From the NCBI RefSeq assembly GCF_042665095.1, contig NZ_JBHTBV010000002.1: a stretch of DNA of 64,000 bases. One strand, 5' to 3'. The DNA comes from Gordonibacter pamelaeae (GTDB lineage: Bacteria > Actinomycetota > Coriobacteriia > Coriobacteriales > Eggerthellaceae). The notes under the pieces were generated by a model, which did no database searches, was not told the DNA's origin, and was given only the letters and a program-made list of their open reading frames with translations. Position numbers and translations under genes: made by a program. This document shows, one piece after another, positions 16,967 through 25,668 of the stretch. Positions within the stretch are counted from its first letter, which is position 1; every line of letters starts with the position of its first letter.

Positions 16967-17186
16967 CGTTCGTCACCTTCGAGAACAGGTCGGTGATGTT
17001 CGTGCCGGCGGTGGTGATGGCCGTTTGGATGTTGCCCTGCAGCAGCATGAGCGCCGCCCCCAGGCCGACGGCGAAGCCGAGCACGATGACCGTCTGCACG
17101 ATCTCGGACCCGCCGTTCTCCTCGCCGCGCACGACGAGCGCCCTAAGCTTGCAGCACCGATAGGACCGGTTCTTTCCCTGTTTCAT
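16953..17186 (-). CDS. Flp-like pilin (module 2)
   Basis: A 77-residue small pilin candidate: basic leader, then NGGSEIVQTVIVLGFAVGLG as the hydrophobic stem and a short polar tail (GTNITDLFSKVTNGAAK). It takes the place of the major Flp pilin in module 2. Its leader is unusual. Canonical Flp has Gly before a mature start with Glu5-Tyr6, while here Glu lies three residues after the second Gly and no Tyr follows. It lies 67 bases after the prepilin peptidase gene with AGGGAAG upstream of the ATG. Confidence 0.72.
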   Translation of the reverse strand: MKQGKNRSYRCCKLRALVVRGEENGGSEIVQTVIVLGFAVGLGAALMLLQGNIQTAITTAGTNITDLFSKVTNGAAK

Positions 17187-17253
17187 GATGGAGCTTCCCT
17201 TCTCTCACGTTTTCGCAGGCCCGTTCGGGTCCTGCCTTCTCACAATCGCGCGC

Positions 17254-18150
17254 TCACGCCCATGCCGCGCCAACCGCCGCGCCGCAGGCAAGCCATGCCG
17301 AGAGGAACGGCGCCATGGGCATGCCGTCGCCCAGCTTCAGCTTCCCCACCGCACACCCGGCCAAGGCTGCGAGGCCCGCAAGCGTATAGCAGGCCGCGAA
17401 CCCGCACAGGGCGCCGGCGCCCGTCGCCAAGGACAGCGCCCCCATGCAGCGCACGTCGCCCCTCCCCACCGCCCCGCCGGGACAGCGCGCTCCCAGCAGG
17501 CGGTTCGCCAGCGCCGAGCCCGCTGCCACGAAGAGCGCGGTTCCCAAGCCGGCCGCCGCGCCCGCGGGGCCGCAGGCGAGCAGCTGGAACGCCGTGCCCG
17601 CAACCGCCACCAACCCGCACGCCTCGAGCGGGATGACGCGCGCTCGCAGGTCGCAGACGACCGACACGGCCATGGCCGACGCGCAGATGCCCAGCATCGC
17701 GGCGGCGGGCACGCCCGGGACGATGGTCGCCACGACGGCGAACGCGGTGCCGAGGGCCGCCGCGCAGAGCATGCGGGATCGAGGGCGAGGCTCGAACGAG
17801 TAGCGTCGGCGACGCTCGTCGGCGGTCCCCGCCGCTTCCAGGCCCCCGACCTTGAACCCGGCTGCGGCGAGCGCCTGCAAGCGCTCCTCGGTGAGCGATC
17901 CCGCCAAGCCTGCGACGAACGCCTCGTCGCGCCATATGCCGACAGCCCCCTCGGTGCCCGATGCCGAGCTGGACGGCTCGTCCTCGGGATGATCGCGCTT
18001 GAACGCGCGGTAGGCCTCCAGCGATTCGGCCCACCAGGCGTCCGCCCGATCCCGTACCCGGTGCAGCAGCACATCGCTCGCCCAGGGGACGAGAAGCCAA
18101 CCGAACGCGCAGCCGATCATGGACGCCGCAATGACGTACGGTGCGCTCAT
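17254..18150 (-). CDS. prepilin peptidase (A24 family, TadV/CpaA type)
   Basis: A 298-residue aspartic membrane protease that cleaves Flp and TadE-type leaders. Both catalytic aspartates are visible: VVCDLRARVIP and GRGDVR (the G-x-G-D motif). The N-terminal ~125 residues carry one helix followed by a long soluble segment with no recognised methyltransferase cysteine pairs. About six helices follow. It is the only prepilin peptidase in the locus, so it presumably serves both pilin sets. The start at 18150 gives a four-base overlap with the zinc-ribbon gene; a much longer frame to 18993 is the shadow of that gene. Confidence 0.88.
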   Translation of the reverse strand: MSAPYVIAASMIGCAFGWLLVPWASDVLLHRVRDRADAWWAESLEAYRAFKRDHPEDEPSSSASGTEGAVGIWRDEAFVAGLAGSLTEERLQALAAAGFKVGGLEAAGTADERRRRYSFEPRPRSRMLCAAALGTAFAVVATIVPGVPAAAMLGICASAMAVSVVCDLRARVIPLEACGLVAVAGTAFQLLACGPAGAAAGLGTALFVAAGSALANRLLGARCPGGAVGRGDVRCMGALSLATGAGALCGFAACYTLAGLAALAGCAVGKLKLGDGMPMAPFLSAWLACGAAVGAAWA

Positions 18151-19001
18151 GGCCTTGCCCCTTCGGCAGCCGCCGCCAGGGGGAGGCCGGCATGCCTGCC
18201 CCGCCTGCCGGCGAGGGCCGCAGATGCAGGATCGTCGGCCGGCACGTCCCCGCCGAGCAGGCGGCCGCCCGCCATCGGTGCATCGCGCGGAGCCGGCACG
18301 GCGGCAGCCCCCTCCCCTTCGAGCAGCGGGCAGATGCTGACCACCAACGACAGCGGCCCGGAGCCCGCCTCCCCGCCAAGCGGGAGGGTTCCGCACGCCT
18401 CCGCCGGCAGGGCGCCTTCGCCAGGTGCTGCGGACGCATGCGCAACGCCGCCGGGCAGCTCGAAGCGCACGATCCAGCCGGCGCGGTCGAACGGCTGCGC
18501 GGGAAGCCCGAAGGCGGGTCGCGCGTGGAGTGCGGCGCCTTCGGAGCGCTTCGCGTCTCCCGGGACGAGAGGACCGCCGGTTCCACAGGCGGATCCCGCC
18601 GCGCTCGGCCGCGAGGCCGACGGGAGGCGGGCAGGCGGCTCGCCCGCACTGCAGGCGCTGTCTCCCGCAAAGGGGACAACGTCCGCAGCGGAGGGATCTC
18701 CTGCGGCAGGAGCAGCGCCCGACGGCATCGCAGGCCGCGTGCGCGGAACTGCCGGCACGTGGGATTGCGCCCGCGCGCTTACCGGCACCCGGGATTGCAT
18801 CTGCACATTTGACGGCACCTGGAGCTGCGCTTGCGCGCTCGGTGGCGCCGATGCGGCGCGCTGCACGGCATCGGCGGGCTCCCAGGCCGTTTCCTCCGCC
18901 ACAGCAGAGTCCCGGCCATCGCCATCGAACCGGTGCAGGCAGCCGTAGCACACCTCGGCGTCTTCGAAGGCGCGCGCCCGGCACACAGGACACGTCTTCA
19001 T
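18147..19001 (-). CDS. zinc-ribbon protein with low-complexity linker and possible FHA-like C-terminal domain
   Basis: A 284-residue protein beginning with a zinc ribbon (CPVCRARAFEDAEVCYGC), then about 130 residues of Ala/Pro/Gln/Ser-rich linker. The C-terminal part contains GWIVRFELPGG and GPLSLVVSICPLL. The short strand pattern there could be a degenerate FHA-type fold, but no firm family is recognised. It overlaps the DUF192-like gene and the peptidase by four bases each, so it sits exactly at the joint between the two Tad modules. A regulatory or scaffold role is possible but unproven. Confidence 0.6.
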   Translation of the reverse strand: MKTCPVCRARAFEDAEVCYGCLHRFDGDGRDSAVAEETAWEPADAVQRAASAPPSAQAQLQVPSNVQMQSRVPVSARAQSHVPAVPRTRPAMPSGAAPAAGDPSAADVVPFAGDSACSAGEPPARLPSASRPSAAGSACGTGGPLVPGDAKRSEGAALHARPAFGLPAQPFDRAGWIVRFELPGGVAHASAAPGEGALPAEACGTLPLGGEAGSGPLSLVVSICPLLEGEGAAAVPAPRDAPMAGGRLLGGDVPADDPASAALAGRRGRHAGLPLAAAAEGARP

Positions 19002-19462
19002 CGGGCGACCTCCCTTCCGCCGGATATCACTACCTGGTCGCCTTCCGCAAACCACGGCGCATCGCACGAGGCGAAGCGCTCCACGACGGCCACGGCCTTG
19101 GCGTTGCGCAGCCGGCGCAGCGGCCCGACCGAGCGATGGGCCTCCACCACCCTCCCCAGGCGATCCACGAACGCCACGTCAATGGCATGGCGCATGCCCA
19201 CCGTGTGCACGTCGTTGCACGACACCAGCAGCAGCGCCTTGTCGCTCGGGCCGCTGAGCAGCAGGCCCGCCGCCTTGCTCCGCGTGCGCGTAGCCAGCAT
19301 GAGCGCCGTGCGCGCCTCGCTCCGATCACCCTCGCCCGCGTTCGGAGAGACCAGGATGCGCGCACGTTCGCACGCGTCGCGTCCCGGCTTCGGCACGCTG
19401 CCCCTGGCAGCCCTTCCGCCCGGAGCGCGGTGCCGCGCCCCGCTCTTCGCTTCCTCAACCAT
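18998..19462 (-). CDS. DUF192-family protein
   Basis: A 154-residue protein whose second half matches the DUF192 pattern: LLLVSCNDVHTVGMRHAIDV, then FVDRLGRVVEAH and a terminal GDQVVISG. The start at 19462 leaves two bases after the previous stop; a longer frame upstream has no support. DUF192 proteins are usually small exported or cytoplasmic proteins of unknown biochemical role and occur in some Tad loci. No signal peptide is visible in this one. Neighbour genes point to pilus biogenesis. Confidence 0.7.
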   Translation of the reverse strand: MVEEAKSGARHRAPGGRAARGSVPKPGRDACERARILVSPNAGEGDRSEARTALMLATRTRSKAAGLLLSGPSDKALLLVSCNDVHTVGMRHAIDVAFVDRLGRVVEAHRSVGPLRRLRNAKAVAVVERFASCDAPWFAEGDQVVISGGREVAR

Positions 19463-19464
19463 GT

Positions 19465-19929
19465 CTATCCCTTCCCATCGGCCGCCGCGCACTGCACGAC
19501 GACGCACGTCGTATCCCCCGCCTTGACGCACGAGACATAGGCCCATCGGTACCGCCCCGCCTCCTTCACGAACGAGCCGCCCGTGCCGGTGCCCGAGGGC
19601 ACCGCCGTCCACCCGCGATCGCCCAGCAGGCACGCCATCTCGTCGAACGCCTGCAGGGGCTCCTCTTCCACCTCGAACCCCACCACCGATCCGCCGGCCC
19701 CCACCCGCAGGCCGGCGCAGCCTTCCGCAGGCACCACCTCCTGGGCGAAGCCTTCGGGCAGCCGAAGCGACTCCCGCGATGCAGGCGCACCGTCCACTGC
19801 CAGGGCAGCCGCCTCGCTCAGCACGCCCGGGCGGGCCGCCCTCCCCGCAACGTCCACGGCCAGCGCCGCGGCCAGCAGCAGAACAAGCGCTGCCACCGCC
19901 CGGCGCCTGCGGCGCGCGGGCGCGCTCAC
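19465..19929 (-). CDS. membrane-anchored protein of unknown function in the Tad locus
   Basis: A 154-residue protein: Arg-rich N terminus, one membrane helix or signal (AVAALVLLLAAALAVDVAG), and an extracytoplasmic domain with four Cys (EGCAGL, MACLLG, SCVKAGDTTCVVVQC). GTG start within the end of the TadE-like gene. No family recognised. The paired cysteines suggest a disulfide-stabilised domain outside the membrane, perhaps a minor pilus-assembly factor. Confidence 0.65.
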   Translation of the reverse strand: MSAPARRRRRAVAALVLLLAAALAVDVAGRAARPGVLSEAAALAVDGAPASRESLRLPEGFAQEVVPAEGCAGLRVGAGGSVVGFEVEEEPLQAFDEMACLLGDRGWTAVPSGTGTGGSFVKEAGRYRWAYVSCVKAGDTTCVVVQCAAADGKG

Positions 19930-20366
19930 AGCAGCACCCCCGGCTTGTACGGGTCCACCGTCAGGGACACCGCATGCTCAAGGTGCGGCAGGGCCACCCC
20001 GAACACCGACGACTTCAAACCCAGGCCGAACAGCGTCGGCGAGAACTCGATCGTCGCGGTGAAGCGGGCATGGCCGCCAGCCGTGCCCTCAACCGCCACG
20101 CGCGTTCCCACGTAGGGGCGGTCGAACGCCTGCTCCACCGTCTGCGAGACCAGCGCGCAGCTCTGCTCGAGCCCCTGCCCGCATGCCGGCGATGCCGCGT
20201 GCACGCGCACCGCCTCGCGGGCCACCCGGTCGAACGCCGCGCACTCCGAGAAGAAAAGGAGCGCGTTCACCGCGATCACCGCCACCGCCAAGAGCACCGG
20301 GAACACCACGGCCAGCTCCACCGTCATCTGCCCGCGCTCGCGTGCATCCGATCGGGCTACTCCCAT
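19926..20366 (-). CDS. TadE-like pseudopilin (module 1)
   Basis: A 146-residue pseudopilin with the classical segment ERGQMTVELAVVFPVLLAVA (Gly, then Thr-Val-Glu entering the helix) and an extracytoplasmic domain with one Cys pair (SPACGQGLEQSCAL). It overlaps the large TadG-like gene by ten bases and the next gene by four. The motif makes it a probable prepilin-peptidase substrate. Confidence 0.82.
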   Translation of the reverse strand: MGVARSDARERGQMTVELAVVFPVLLAVAVIAVNALLFFSECAAFDRVAREAVRVHAASPACGQGLEQSCALVSQTVEQAFDRPYVGTRVAVEGTAGGHARFTATIEFSPTLFGLGLKSSVFGVALPHLEHAVSLTVDPYKPGVLL

Positions 20367-22531
20367 GTCCTCACCCCCGTCACCTGGGCGTACAACGAGC
20401 GCAGCGCGTCGGCCGCACTGCTCGCGAACCCCGCTGCGGCCTGGCGAGCCGCCTGCGGCAACGCGACGGTCACCGGGATGGCCGGCCCCTCGTCGCCGAG
20501 CAGCCGCACCGAGGCGATCTCGATGGTGCCGTCGAGTCCCGCGATCGCCTCCACGGCGGCCGCCTCCGCCGCCGTGATGGCCGACGAGAACAAATCGGTC
20601 GACGCCAGAGGATGCGCCACGGCCTGCGCCTTCACGGCAAGGAACCGCGCCGAGAACGACGAGCCGTCCGCACCTGCCACGTGCGCCGAGTTCACGAGGA
20701 CCGGTTTGAGCGCGTCGAGCTTTGCCGGTTCGAGGCCCAGCGCCTCCACCGCCGCCTTGAAGGCGCCTGCCGCCCACGTCCCCAACCCGCTCGCGCTGGC
20801 GAACGGCAGCGCATCCACGGCGTTCCCAACCGCCTCCTCCAAGGCCTCCTGCCCTTCCAGGTAGGCTCCCAGCAGCCCCGACCAGCAATCGAGCACCACG
20901 CCGAGCGCGCCCACCGCCGCACCGCCCTTCTCCCGCAGGCCGTCGAGCAGCGACGAGACCACGTTGCGGCCCTCGTCCGACGGCTCGGCCAGGAGCGTTG
21001 CGGCCGACACGGCGGCCCGCGCGCCCAACGAGCCGGCCTCGTGCACGTAGCCGCTCGCAAACCCGGTGGAGGCGGCGGCCGCGGCCGTGTTCGCCACGAA
21101 GGCCACCACGCCGAACCGGCCCGGCGGGGCGGCGTCGATGCGCATGCCGCCCGCACGCCCCAGCACATCCCGACAGCGGTCGAGCAGGCCGCCGGCCCTG
21201 CCCTTCACCTCGGCCGTGAGCGGGCCCAGTTTCGCGCGCGCCCTCTGGTACTCCTCGGCGGCCTGCGCCACGGCCTCGTAGTGATACTCGAAGCCGTTCT
21301 CGATGGACGTGGAGGCGGCGGCCACCTTCCCCATGCTCGCGGCGGTGAAACCGCAGGCGGGGCATGGGGCGTTCCCGCCTGCCTCCATCTGGGCGATGGA
21401 GGCCGCACCCGCCGCACCGCCCGCCCCGGGGCATCCGGGCCAGGCGTGCACGACCAGGTTCCCGGACCCGTCGACCGTCGTCGGGTAGACCGCCTCCGTG
21501 TACAGCGCCGTCCCGCGCATCTCGTCCGTGTTCTTCGGCAGGTGCGGGAAGCGCGCGTCGAACGAGTCGGCGCTCTCGCGCACGTAGCCGCGCCCCGCTT
21601 CGTCGGCCGCATAGGCGTAGAAGCGCTGGCGCAAGGCCGACCGGGCCCGCTCCTCCGTCGACGAGCCCTCGGGGGCCTCCACGGCCAGGCGGCGCGCATA
21701 GTACGCGCGGGCGCGGTCGAGCGCCACCGAGAACGACCAGGCATCGACGCTCGCATAGCGCGGGTTGTCCGCCCCGGCCATGCCGGCCAGCGTGCGGGCG
21801 CGCTCGCTCATGCAGTACGACGGGTCGTCGCCGCAGTCGCGCAGGAACGCACGCTCCTTCCAGGCATTCGCCTCCCGAGCCGCCTCCTCGGCGTCCGCAG
21901 CGGCCTGGCGGATACCGTCCGCCTCGCGCTCGGCATCGTCCACCAAGCCCTCTGCGCCCTCCACGGCGCCCACGCCCAGCTCCTCGCCGTCGGCCGGCAC
22001 CAGCACGGCGAGCGCCACGTACGACGCGCCCATCGGGCCGCCGTCGTTCGCCGAGGCGGTCGATGCCGCGTTGGCGGCCGCCAGGAAGGGCAACGCTTTC
22101 TGCAGGCGGTTCAGCCCTGCGGCAGCCTTCTCGGCGAACTCGTCGCGTGCCTCCACCACCTTGCGCGCGGCCTTCAGCAGCACCTCGGACGCGCCCGCCG
22201 TCGCAGGCGTGCACAGCGCGGCCACGCCCAGGCCGGCCGTTGCCGCCCCCGTGAGCGAGAGCGAGAGCACCACGGCATCGCACACCCTCACGGCGATCAT
22301 GAACTCGGCCACCTCGTTCTCGGCCGCGAGCGCAGCCGCGTCCGCCACGTCCTGCACGTCGGCCGAGGCCGAGCTCACGCGGTATACCTGCGCCGACGTG
22401 AACACCAGCGCCAGCGTGACGAGCAGCGCCAACGCCACGCCCACCGTGGTGAACCCATCCTCGTCGCGAAACAGGCCGAATGGCCGCCGACCGCGCTTGT
22501 GCGCGCCTCTCTCCAACAGCTTCCCGCTCAT
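20357..22531 (-). CDS. large TadG-like pilus-assembly protein (module 1)
   Basis: A 724-residue protein with a single N-terminal membrane helix (GFTTVGVALALLVTLALVF) and SASADVQDVADAAALAAENE. The latter is the Tad/TadG hallmark that follows the helix. The long extracytoplasmic part is alanine-rich and helical, with a central Cys cluster (GDDPSYC, PGCPGAG, APCPACG). No MIDAS motif of a von Willebrand domain is visible, unlike some TadG proteins. The start at 22531 overlaps the preceding TadE gene by four bases. It is much larger than its module 2 counterpart and might be a tip or adhesive subunit. Confidence 0.8.
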   Translation of the reverse strand: MSGKLLERGAHKRGRRPFGLFRDEDGFTTVGVALALLVTLALVFTSAQVYRVSSASADVQDVADAAALAAENEVAEFMIAVRVCDAVVLSLSLTGAATAGLGVAALCTPATAGASEVLLKAARKVVEARDEFAEKAAAGLNRLQKALPFLAAANAASTASANDGGPMGASYVALAVLVPADGEELGVGAVEGAEGLVDDAEREADGIRQAAADAEEAAREANAWKERAFLRDCGDDPSYCMSERARTLAGMAGADNPRYASVDAWSFSVALDRARAYYARRLAVEAPEGSSTEERARSALRQRFYAYAADEAGRGYVRESADSFDARFPHLPKNTDEMRGTALYTEAVYPTTVDGSGNLVVHAWPGCPGAGGAAGAASIAQMEAGGNAPCPACGFTAASMGKVAAASTSIENGFEYHYEAVAQAAEEYQRARAKLGPLTAEVKGRAGGLLDRCRDVLGRAGGMRIDAAPPGRFGVVAFVANTAAAAASTGFASGYVHEAGSLGARAAVSAATLLAEPSDEGRNVVSSLLDGLREKGGAAVGALGVVLDCWSGLLGAYLEGQEALEEAVGNAVDALPFASASGLGTWAAGAFKAAVEALGLEPAKLDALKPVLVNSAHVAGADGSSFSARFLAVKAQAVAHPLASTDLFSSAITAAEAAAVEAIAGLDGTIEIASVRLLGDEGPAIPVTVALPQAARQAAAGFASSAADALRSLYAQVTGVRTWE

Positions 22532-23103
22532 CGCAGCCACGCCCCGATCCACCCGGCCGGGTCGCGGCCGGCCTCGGCACCGTCGACCCAGGCGGGCTGC
22601 GCGGGAAGCGACACCGTCGTCTCCAGATGCAGGTTGCCCGCCGCGTCGGTCATGCCGAGCAGCGCCGCTCCCGCATCCAGCAGCGGCAGCGGACACACGT
22701 CGGTGCCCACGGTCACGCTCACCGTCTGGGATCCTTCGTCGCCCGCCAGCACGATGTCCCAGCTGCAGCCTCCGCGGTGCACGTGGAAGCAGTCGTGCGG
22801 GGGCACCGCGCCCAAGCGGTGGCGCACGAACGCCTCGCAGCTGCCGTCCATGTCGCCCTGTGCGGCGATCTTGGTGGCGAGCAGCCGGCAGCCCTCCGCC
22901 GCCGCGCCCTGCATGACCATGCGGTCGTACAGCAGGATGCCCGGCTGCAACAGCAGCAGCAACGCCGTGAACAGCACCGGGATGAGCACCGCCGCCTCCA
23001 CCGTCGCCTGCCCGCGCTCGCGTCCCGCGAAGCTCCGCCTTGCCCGCCACGTTCGCCTTGCCCGCAGCGCCCCGCCCCCGAACCGAGGATTCTGGCCTGC
23101 CAT
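22528..23103 (-). CDS. TadE-like pseudopilin (module 1)
   Basis: A 191-residue pseudopilin: basic head, RERGQATVEAAVLIPVLF at the membrane boundary (typical G-Q-x-T-V-E), and an extracytoplasmic domain with four Cys (EGCRLL, GSCEAF, HDCFHV, GGCSWD). AAAGGAGG precedes the ATG. The four-base overlap with the TadG-like gene couples their translation. Confidence 0.85.
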   Translation of the reverse strand: MAGQNPRFGGGALRARRTWRARRSFAGRERGQATVEAAVLIPVLFTALLLLLQPGILLYDRMVMQGAAAEGCRLLATKIAAQGDMDGSCEAFVRHRLGAVPPHDCFHVHRGGCSWDIVLAGDEGSQTVSVTVGTDVCPLPLLDAGAALLGMTDAAGNLHLETTVSLPAQPAWVDGAEAGRDPAGWIGAWLR

Positions 23104-23133
23104 GCCGCCTCCTTTCCCTTTCCTCCGCTTCCG

Positions 23134-23361
23134 TCAGTACAGGAACACGTCCGCCACCGCGCCAAGGGCGGCGCCCTGCACGTGATGCGACGCCGCCATG
23201 AGCGCGTGCCCCACGAACAGGCCTCCCTCAAAGGAGCGCCAAAGCGCCCCGCATGCCACGATCACCGCGAGCAGCCCGGCCGTGACCAGCGCGAACTCCA
23301 CCGTTCCCTGCCCTTGCTCGTCGCCGGGCCCCGCCTGGGGCCAAGCGCGACCGCCGCTCAC
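23134..23361 (-). CDS. short TadE/Flp-like pilin (module 1)
   Basis: A 75-residue protein with EQGQGTVEFALVTAGLLAVI entering a single helix, a canonical pseudopilin motif (G-T-V-E-F). The start is a GTG at 23361 that overlaps the Flp stop (GTGA). This pattern recurs in the operon and decides the start, since the open frame continues upstream through flp. Its small size makes it either a second pilin or a truncated TadE. Confidence 0.75.
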   Translation of the reverse strand: MSGGRAWPQAGPGDEQGQGTVEFALVTAGLLAVIVACGALWRSFEGGLFVGHALMAASHHVQGAALGAVADVFLY

Positions 23362-23603
23362 AGCCCGTTGATGCCGCTGGCTATGGCATCCCACAGCTCC
23401 TGCAGCTTCGGGCGGAACACCGTGATGGCCAGGATGGCTATCACCACCAGCACGCCCACCAATATGGCGTACTCGGTGGTGCCCTGCCCCTTCGCCTGCA
23501 CGAGCCTCGTCCGGCAGGCGGCCGCCCAACGCAGGAGGTCTGCCCGGAACCGCTCGTTCCAGCGCTCCCACGCCATCCGCCCCGCTTCCATCCGCTTCTC
23601 CAT
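23358..23603 (-). CDS. flp: Flp-family major pilin (module 1)
   Basis: An 81-residue type IVb prepilin with a 48-residue basic leader. The cleavage motif lies in AKGQGTTEYAILVGVL: Gly before QGTTEY gives Glu5-Tyr6 in the mature protein. The helix VVIAILAITVF and a short tail (WDAIASGINGL) complete it. The leader is long for Flp. AGAGGAGCG precedes the ATG at 23603. It is the best match to a canonical Flp pilin in the window. Confidence 0.9.
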   Translation of the reverse strand: MEKRMEAGRMAWERWNERFRADLLRWAAACRTRLVQAKGQGTTEYAILVGVLVVIAILAITVFRPKLQELWDAIASGINGL

Positions 23604-23680
23604 CGAACGCTCCTCTCGTCTCAACAAGTCCGGCCCCCGGGGCAGCCTTCGCACCCGTCCCGCCCGCCGCCGCGCCGCCG

Positions 23681-24688
23681 TCAGAACCCGTTTGCCAGCT
23701 CCAGCAGCACCGGGCCCAGCACCAGCAGCAGCATGGCCGGGAGGATGAGGGCGCCCGTGGGCATCATCATCTTCACCGGGGCCTTCGCCACCCGCTCCTC
23801 CAGGCGTGCCCGATGCTCGGCGCGCGCCTCCGCGGCGGCCGACTCCAGGCTCTCGGCCAGCGAGGAGCCGAACCTAAGCGACCGCACCATGTTCTCCACC
23901 ACGCGGGCGAGCTGCTCCGAGTCGTACGTCGCAGCCAGGTCGCGCAGCGCCTCGTCACGCGTCGTGAGCCCCAGCGACCAGCGGCGCCGCGCCGACGCGC
24001 AGGCTTCCGCGAACGGCGTTTCGAAGTGCGTGCCGTACAGCTCGAAGCTGCGGTCGAACGACAGGCCGCTGCGCAGGCCCAGGGCCGTCACCTCCAGCAT
24101 CTCGGACAGATGCCGTTCCACCTCCCGCGCACGCCGCCGCTCCGCATCACTCACGGCCCAGCGCGGCGCCAGCGCGCCCGCTGCGAGTCCCACCCCGCCG
24201 AGCAGCACCATGAGCTCGTTCGACAGCACCGCCCCCACCAGGCCACCGACGACGGCGGACCCCAGGGCCAGCCGCACGCGGCACTCGCGGAAGCCCTCGG
24301 GGCTCACCTCGTCGGCAAGGCCCGCCTTGCGCGCATGCGCCGCGAACCAGCCGGCGCGGCTCGCGGCCGTCGACGCCTCCGCGCCGCCTGCCGTCGGCAT
24401 TGCCGGGGCCGCAGCCCGTCGGCCGCCTCCTCCCGGCAGGCCCGGCAGGGCAATAGGCCGCGCCGCGCCGAATGCGAGCCGTCGGCTCAGCCCCGCCGCA
24501 TAGCGCACGACGGCCCCGGCGCACCCGCCCGCCGTCACCCCGCGCGCCTCATCGGCGCCGGCCCGGCCGAGCGCCGCCCGCCGCCGCCCGGCCGCCTGGC
24601 GGCGACGCTGCGCCTCCTGCGCCAGGCATGCGCCGGCCACGCCGGCGAACGCGCAGGCGAGGGCCGCCAAACCCTCCGCCCCGCTCAC
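23681..24688 (-). CDS. tadC: Tad pilus inner-membrane protein, TadC-like (module 1)
   Basis: A 335-residue T2SSF membrane protein. One N-terminal helix, a long Gly/Ala/Arg-rich cytoplasmic stretch, two helices near residues 145-190, the F domain (LSEMLEVTALGLRSGLSFDR, RVVENMVRSLRFGSS) and a C-terminal helix (LILPAMLLLVLGPVLLELA). Its ATG overlaps the TadB-like stop. A 77-base gap follows before flp. Confidence 0.88.
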   Translation of the reverse strand: MSGAEGLAALACAFAGVAGACLAQEAQRRRQAAGRRRAALGRAGADEARGVTAGGCAGAVVRYAAGLSRRLAFGAARPIALPGLPGGGGRRAAAPAMPTAGGAEASTAASRAGWFAAHARKAGLADEVSPEGFRECRVRLALGSAVVGGLVGAVLSNELMVLLGGVGLAAGALAPRWAVSDAERRRAREVERHLSEMLEVTALGLRSGLSFDRSFELYGTHFETPFAEACASARRRWSLGLTTRDEALRDLAATYDSEQLARVVENMVRSLRFGSSLAESLESAAAEARAEHRARLEERVAKAPVKMMMPTGALILPAMLLLVLGPVLLELANGF

Positions 24689-25668
24689 GACGCCGCCCCT
24701 ACCGCCAGCACGCGCCGCACCATGCCCACACCCGCCGCCTGCATGCCCAGCGCCAGGGCCAAGAGCGCCCAGCCGGACGCGCTGGCGAAAAACGGTGCCA
24801 GGAAGTCCTCGCTCACCAGCGAGAACACGGCCACCAGCGCGAACGGCATCACGCTCACCACCTGTGCCGACAGCTTTGCCTGCGCCGTCTGCACCTTGAG
24901 CGCGCGCCGCAGCGACAGCTCGCCCTCCACGGAGTCACGCGCCGCGTCGAGCACCTGCCTCATGCTGCCGCCCGTCTGGTGCTGCACGTCCAGGGCCACT
25001 GCGACGAACGCGAGCTCCGAGGCTCCGGAGCCTTGCCGCAGGCCTGCGAGCGCCTCCGTCGCGCTCCCGCCGGTGTCCAGCACATGGGCCGCATGCGCGA
25101 ACAGGCTGCGCAAGGGCCCGCCCGTCTCACCCGCCACCTGGACCAGCGTCTGCTGCAGCGTGAGGCCGGCATCGAAGCACGTCCCCATCGACCGCAGCAC
25201 ATCGGGCACGGCGTCGCGCGCAGCGTCGCGGCTCCGGTCGGACGCCGCGCGCACGTACCCGGCCGCCACCGCAAGCGCGCAGGCTGCGACGGCGAGCGCC
25301 CCCGCCGCGCTCCGCGTCGCCGCGAAGGCCGCGACGGCCAGCGCCGCGCACGCGGCCACGGCGCAGGAGAGCAGCGCCCGGTCGGTGGTGACGTAGCGGC
25401 GCTCGGCCAACAGCCGCACGGCCTCGTCCACGAGACGCCGCACGCGGGTGCTCGCCAACAGTCGCCCGGCAACCGGGTTCGCCGCCGCGAAGCCGTTGCG
25501 GAGCCGCCACGCCAACCTCCCGGCACGCGGCGCGTCCTCGGCCCCGCGCGCCAGCCCCGCTGCGTCGCGGCGGCGCGGCACGGCCACGCGCGCGCCCGAG
25601 GCCAGCAACGCCGCCGACGCGAACGCCAGCCCGACGCTCAGGCCGCCGAGCAGCATGCGCGCATCCAT
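24685..25668 (-). CDS. tadB: Tad pilus inner-membrane protein, TadB-like (module 1)
   Basis: A 327-residue T2SSF membrane protein. Two helices at about residues 100-140, the F domain (VPDVLRSMGTCFDAGLTLQQ, LDVQHQTGGSM) and two C-terminal helices are visible. The start at 25668 lies 31 bases inside the end of the ATPase gene, an unusually long but plausible overlap. The sequence after it (MDARMLLGGLSVGLAFASAA) makes a proper first helix. Confidence 0.88.
   Translation of the reverse strand: MDARMLLGGLSVGLAFASAALLASGARVAVPRRRDAAGLARGAEDAPRAGRLAWRLRNGFAAANPVAGRLLASTRVRRLVDEAVRLLAERRYVTTDRALLSCAVAACAALAVAAFAATRSAAGALAVAACALAVAAGYVRAASDRSRDAARDAVPDVLRSMGTCFDAGLTLQQTLVQVAGETGGPLRSLFAHAAHVLDTGGSATEALAGLRQGSGASELAFVAVALDVQHQTGGSMRQVLDAARDSVEGELSLRRALKVQTAQAKLSAQVVSVMPFALVAVFSLVSEDFLAPFFASASGWALLALALGMQAAGVGMVRRVLAVGAAS

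Noticed and set aside
21364..22254. Arg/Pro-rich 296-codon plus-strand frame
   Set aside because: Shadow of the TadG-like gene, typical of high-GC third-position bias.
20183..23185. 1000-codon plus-strand open frame across the TadE/TadG genes
   Set aside because: Arg/His/Ala-rich shadow of the minus-strand pilus genes, with no ribosome site or family match.
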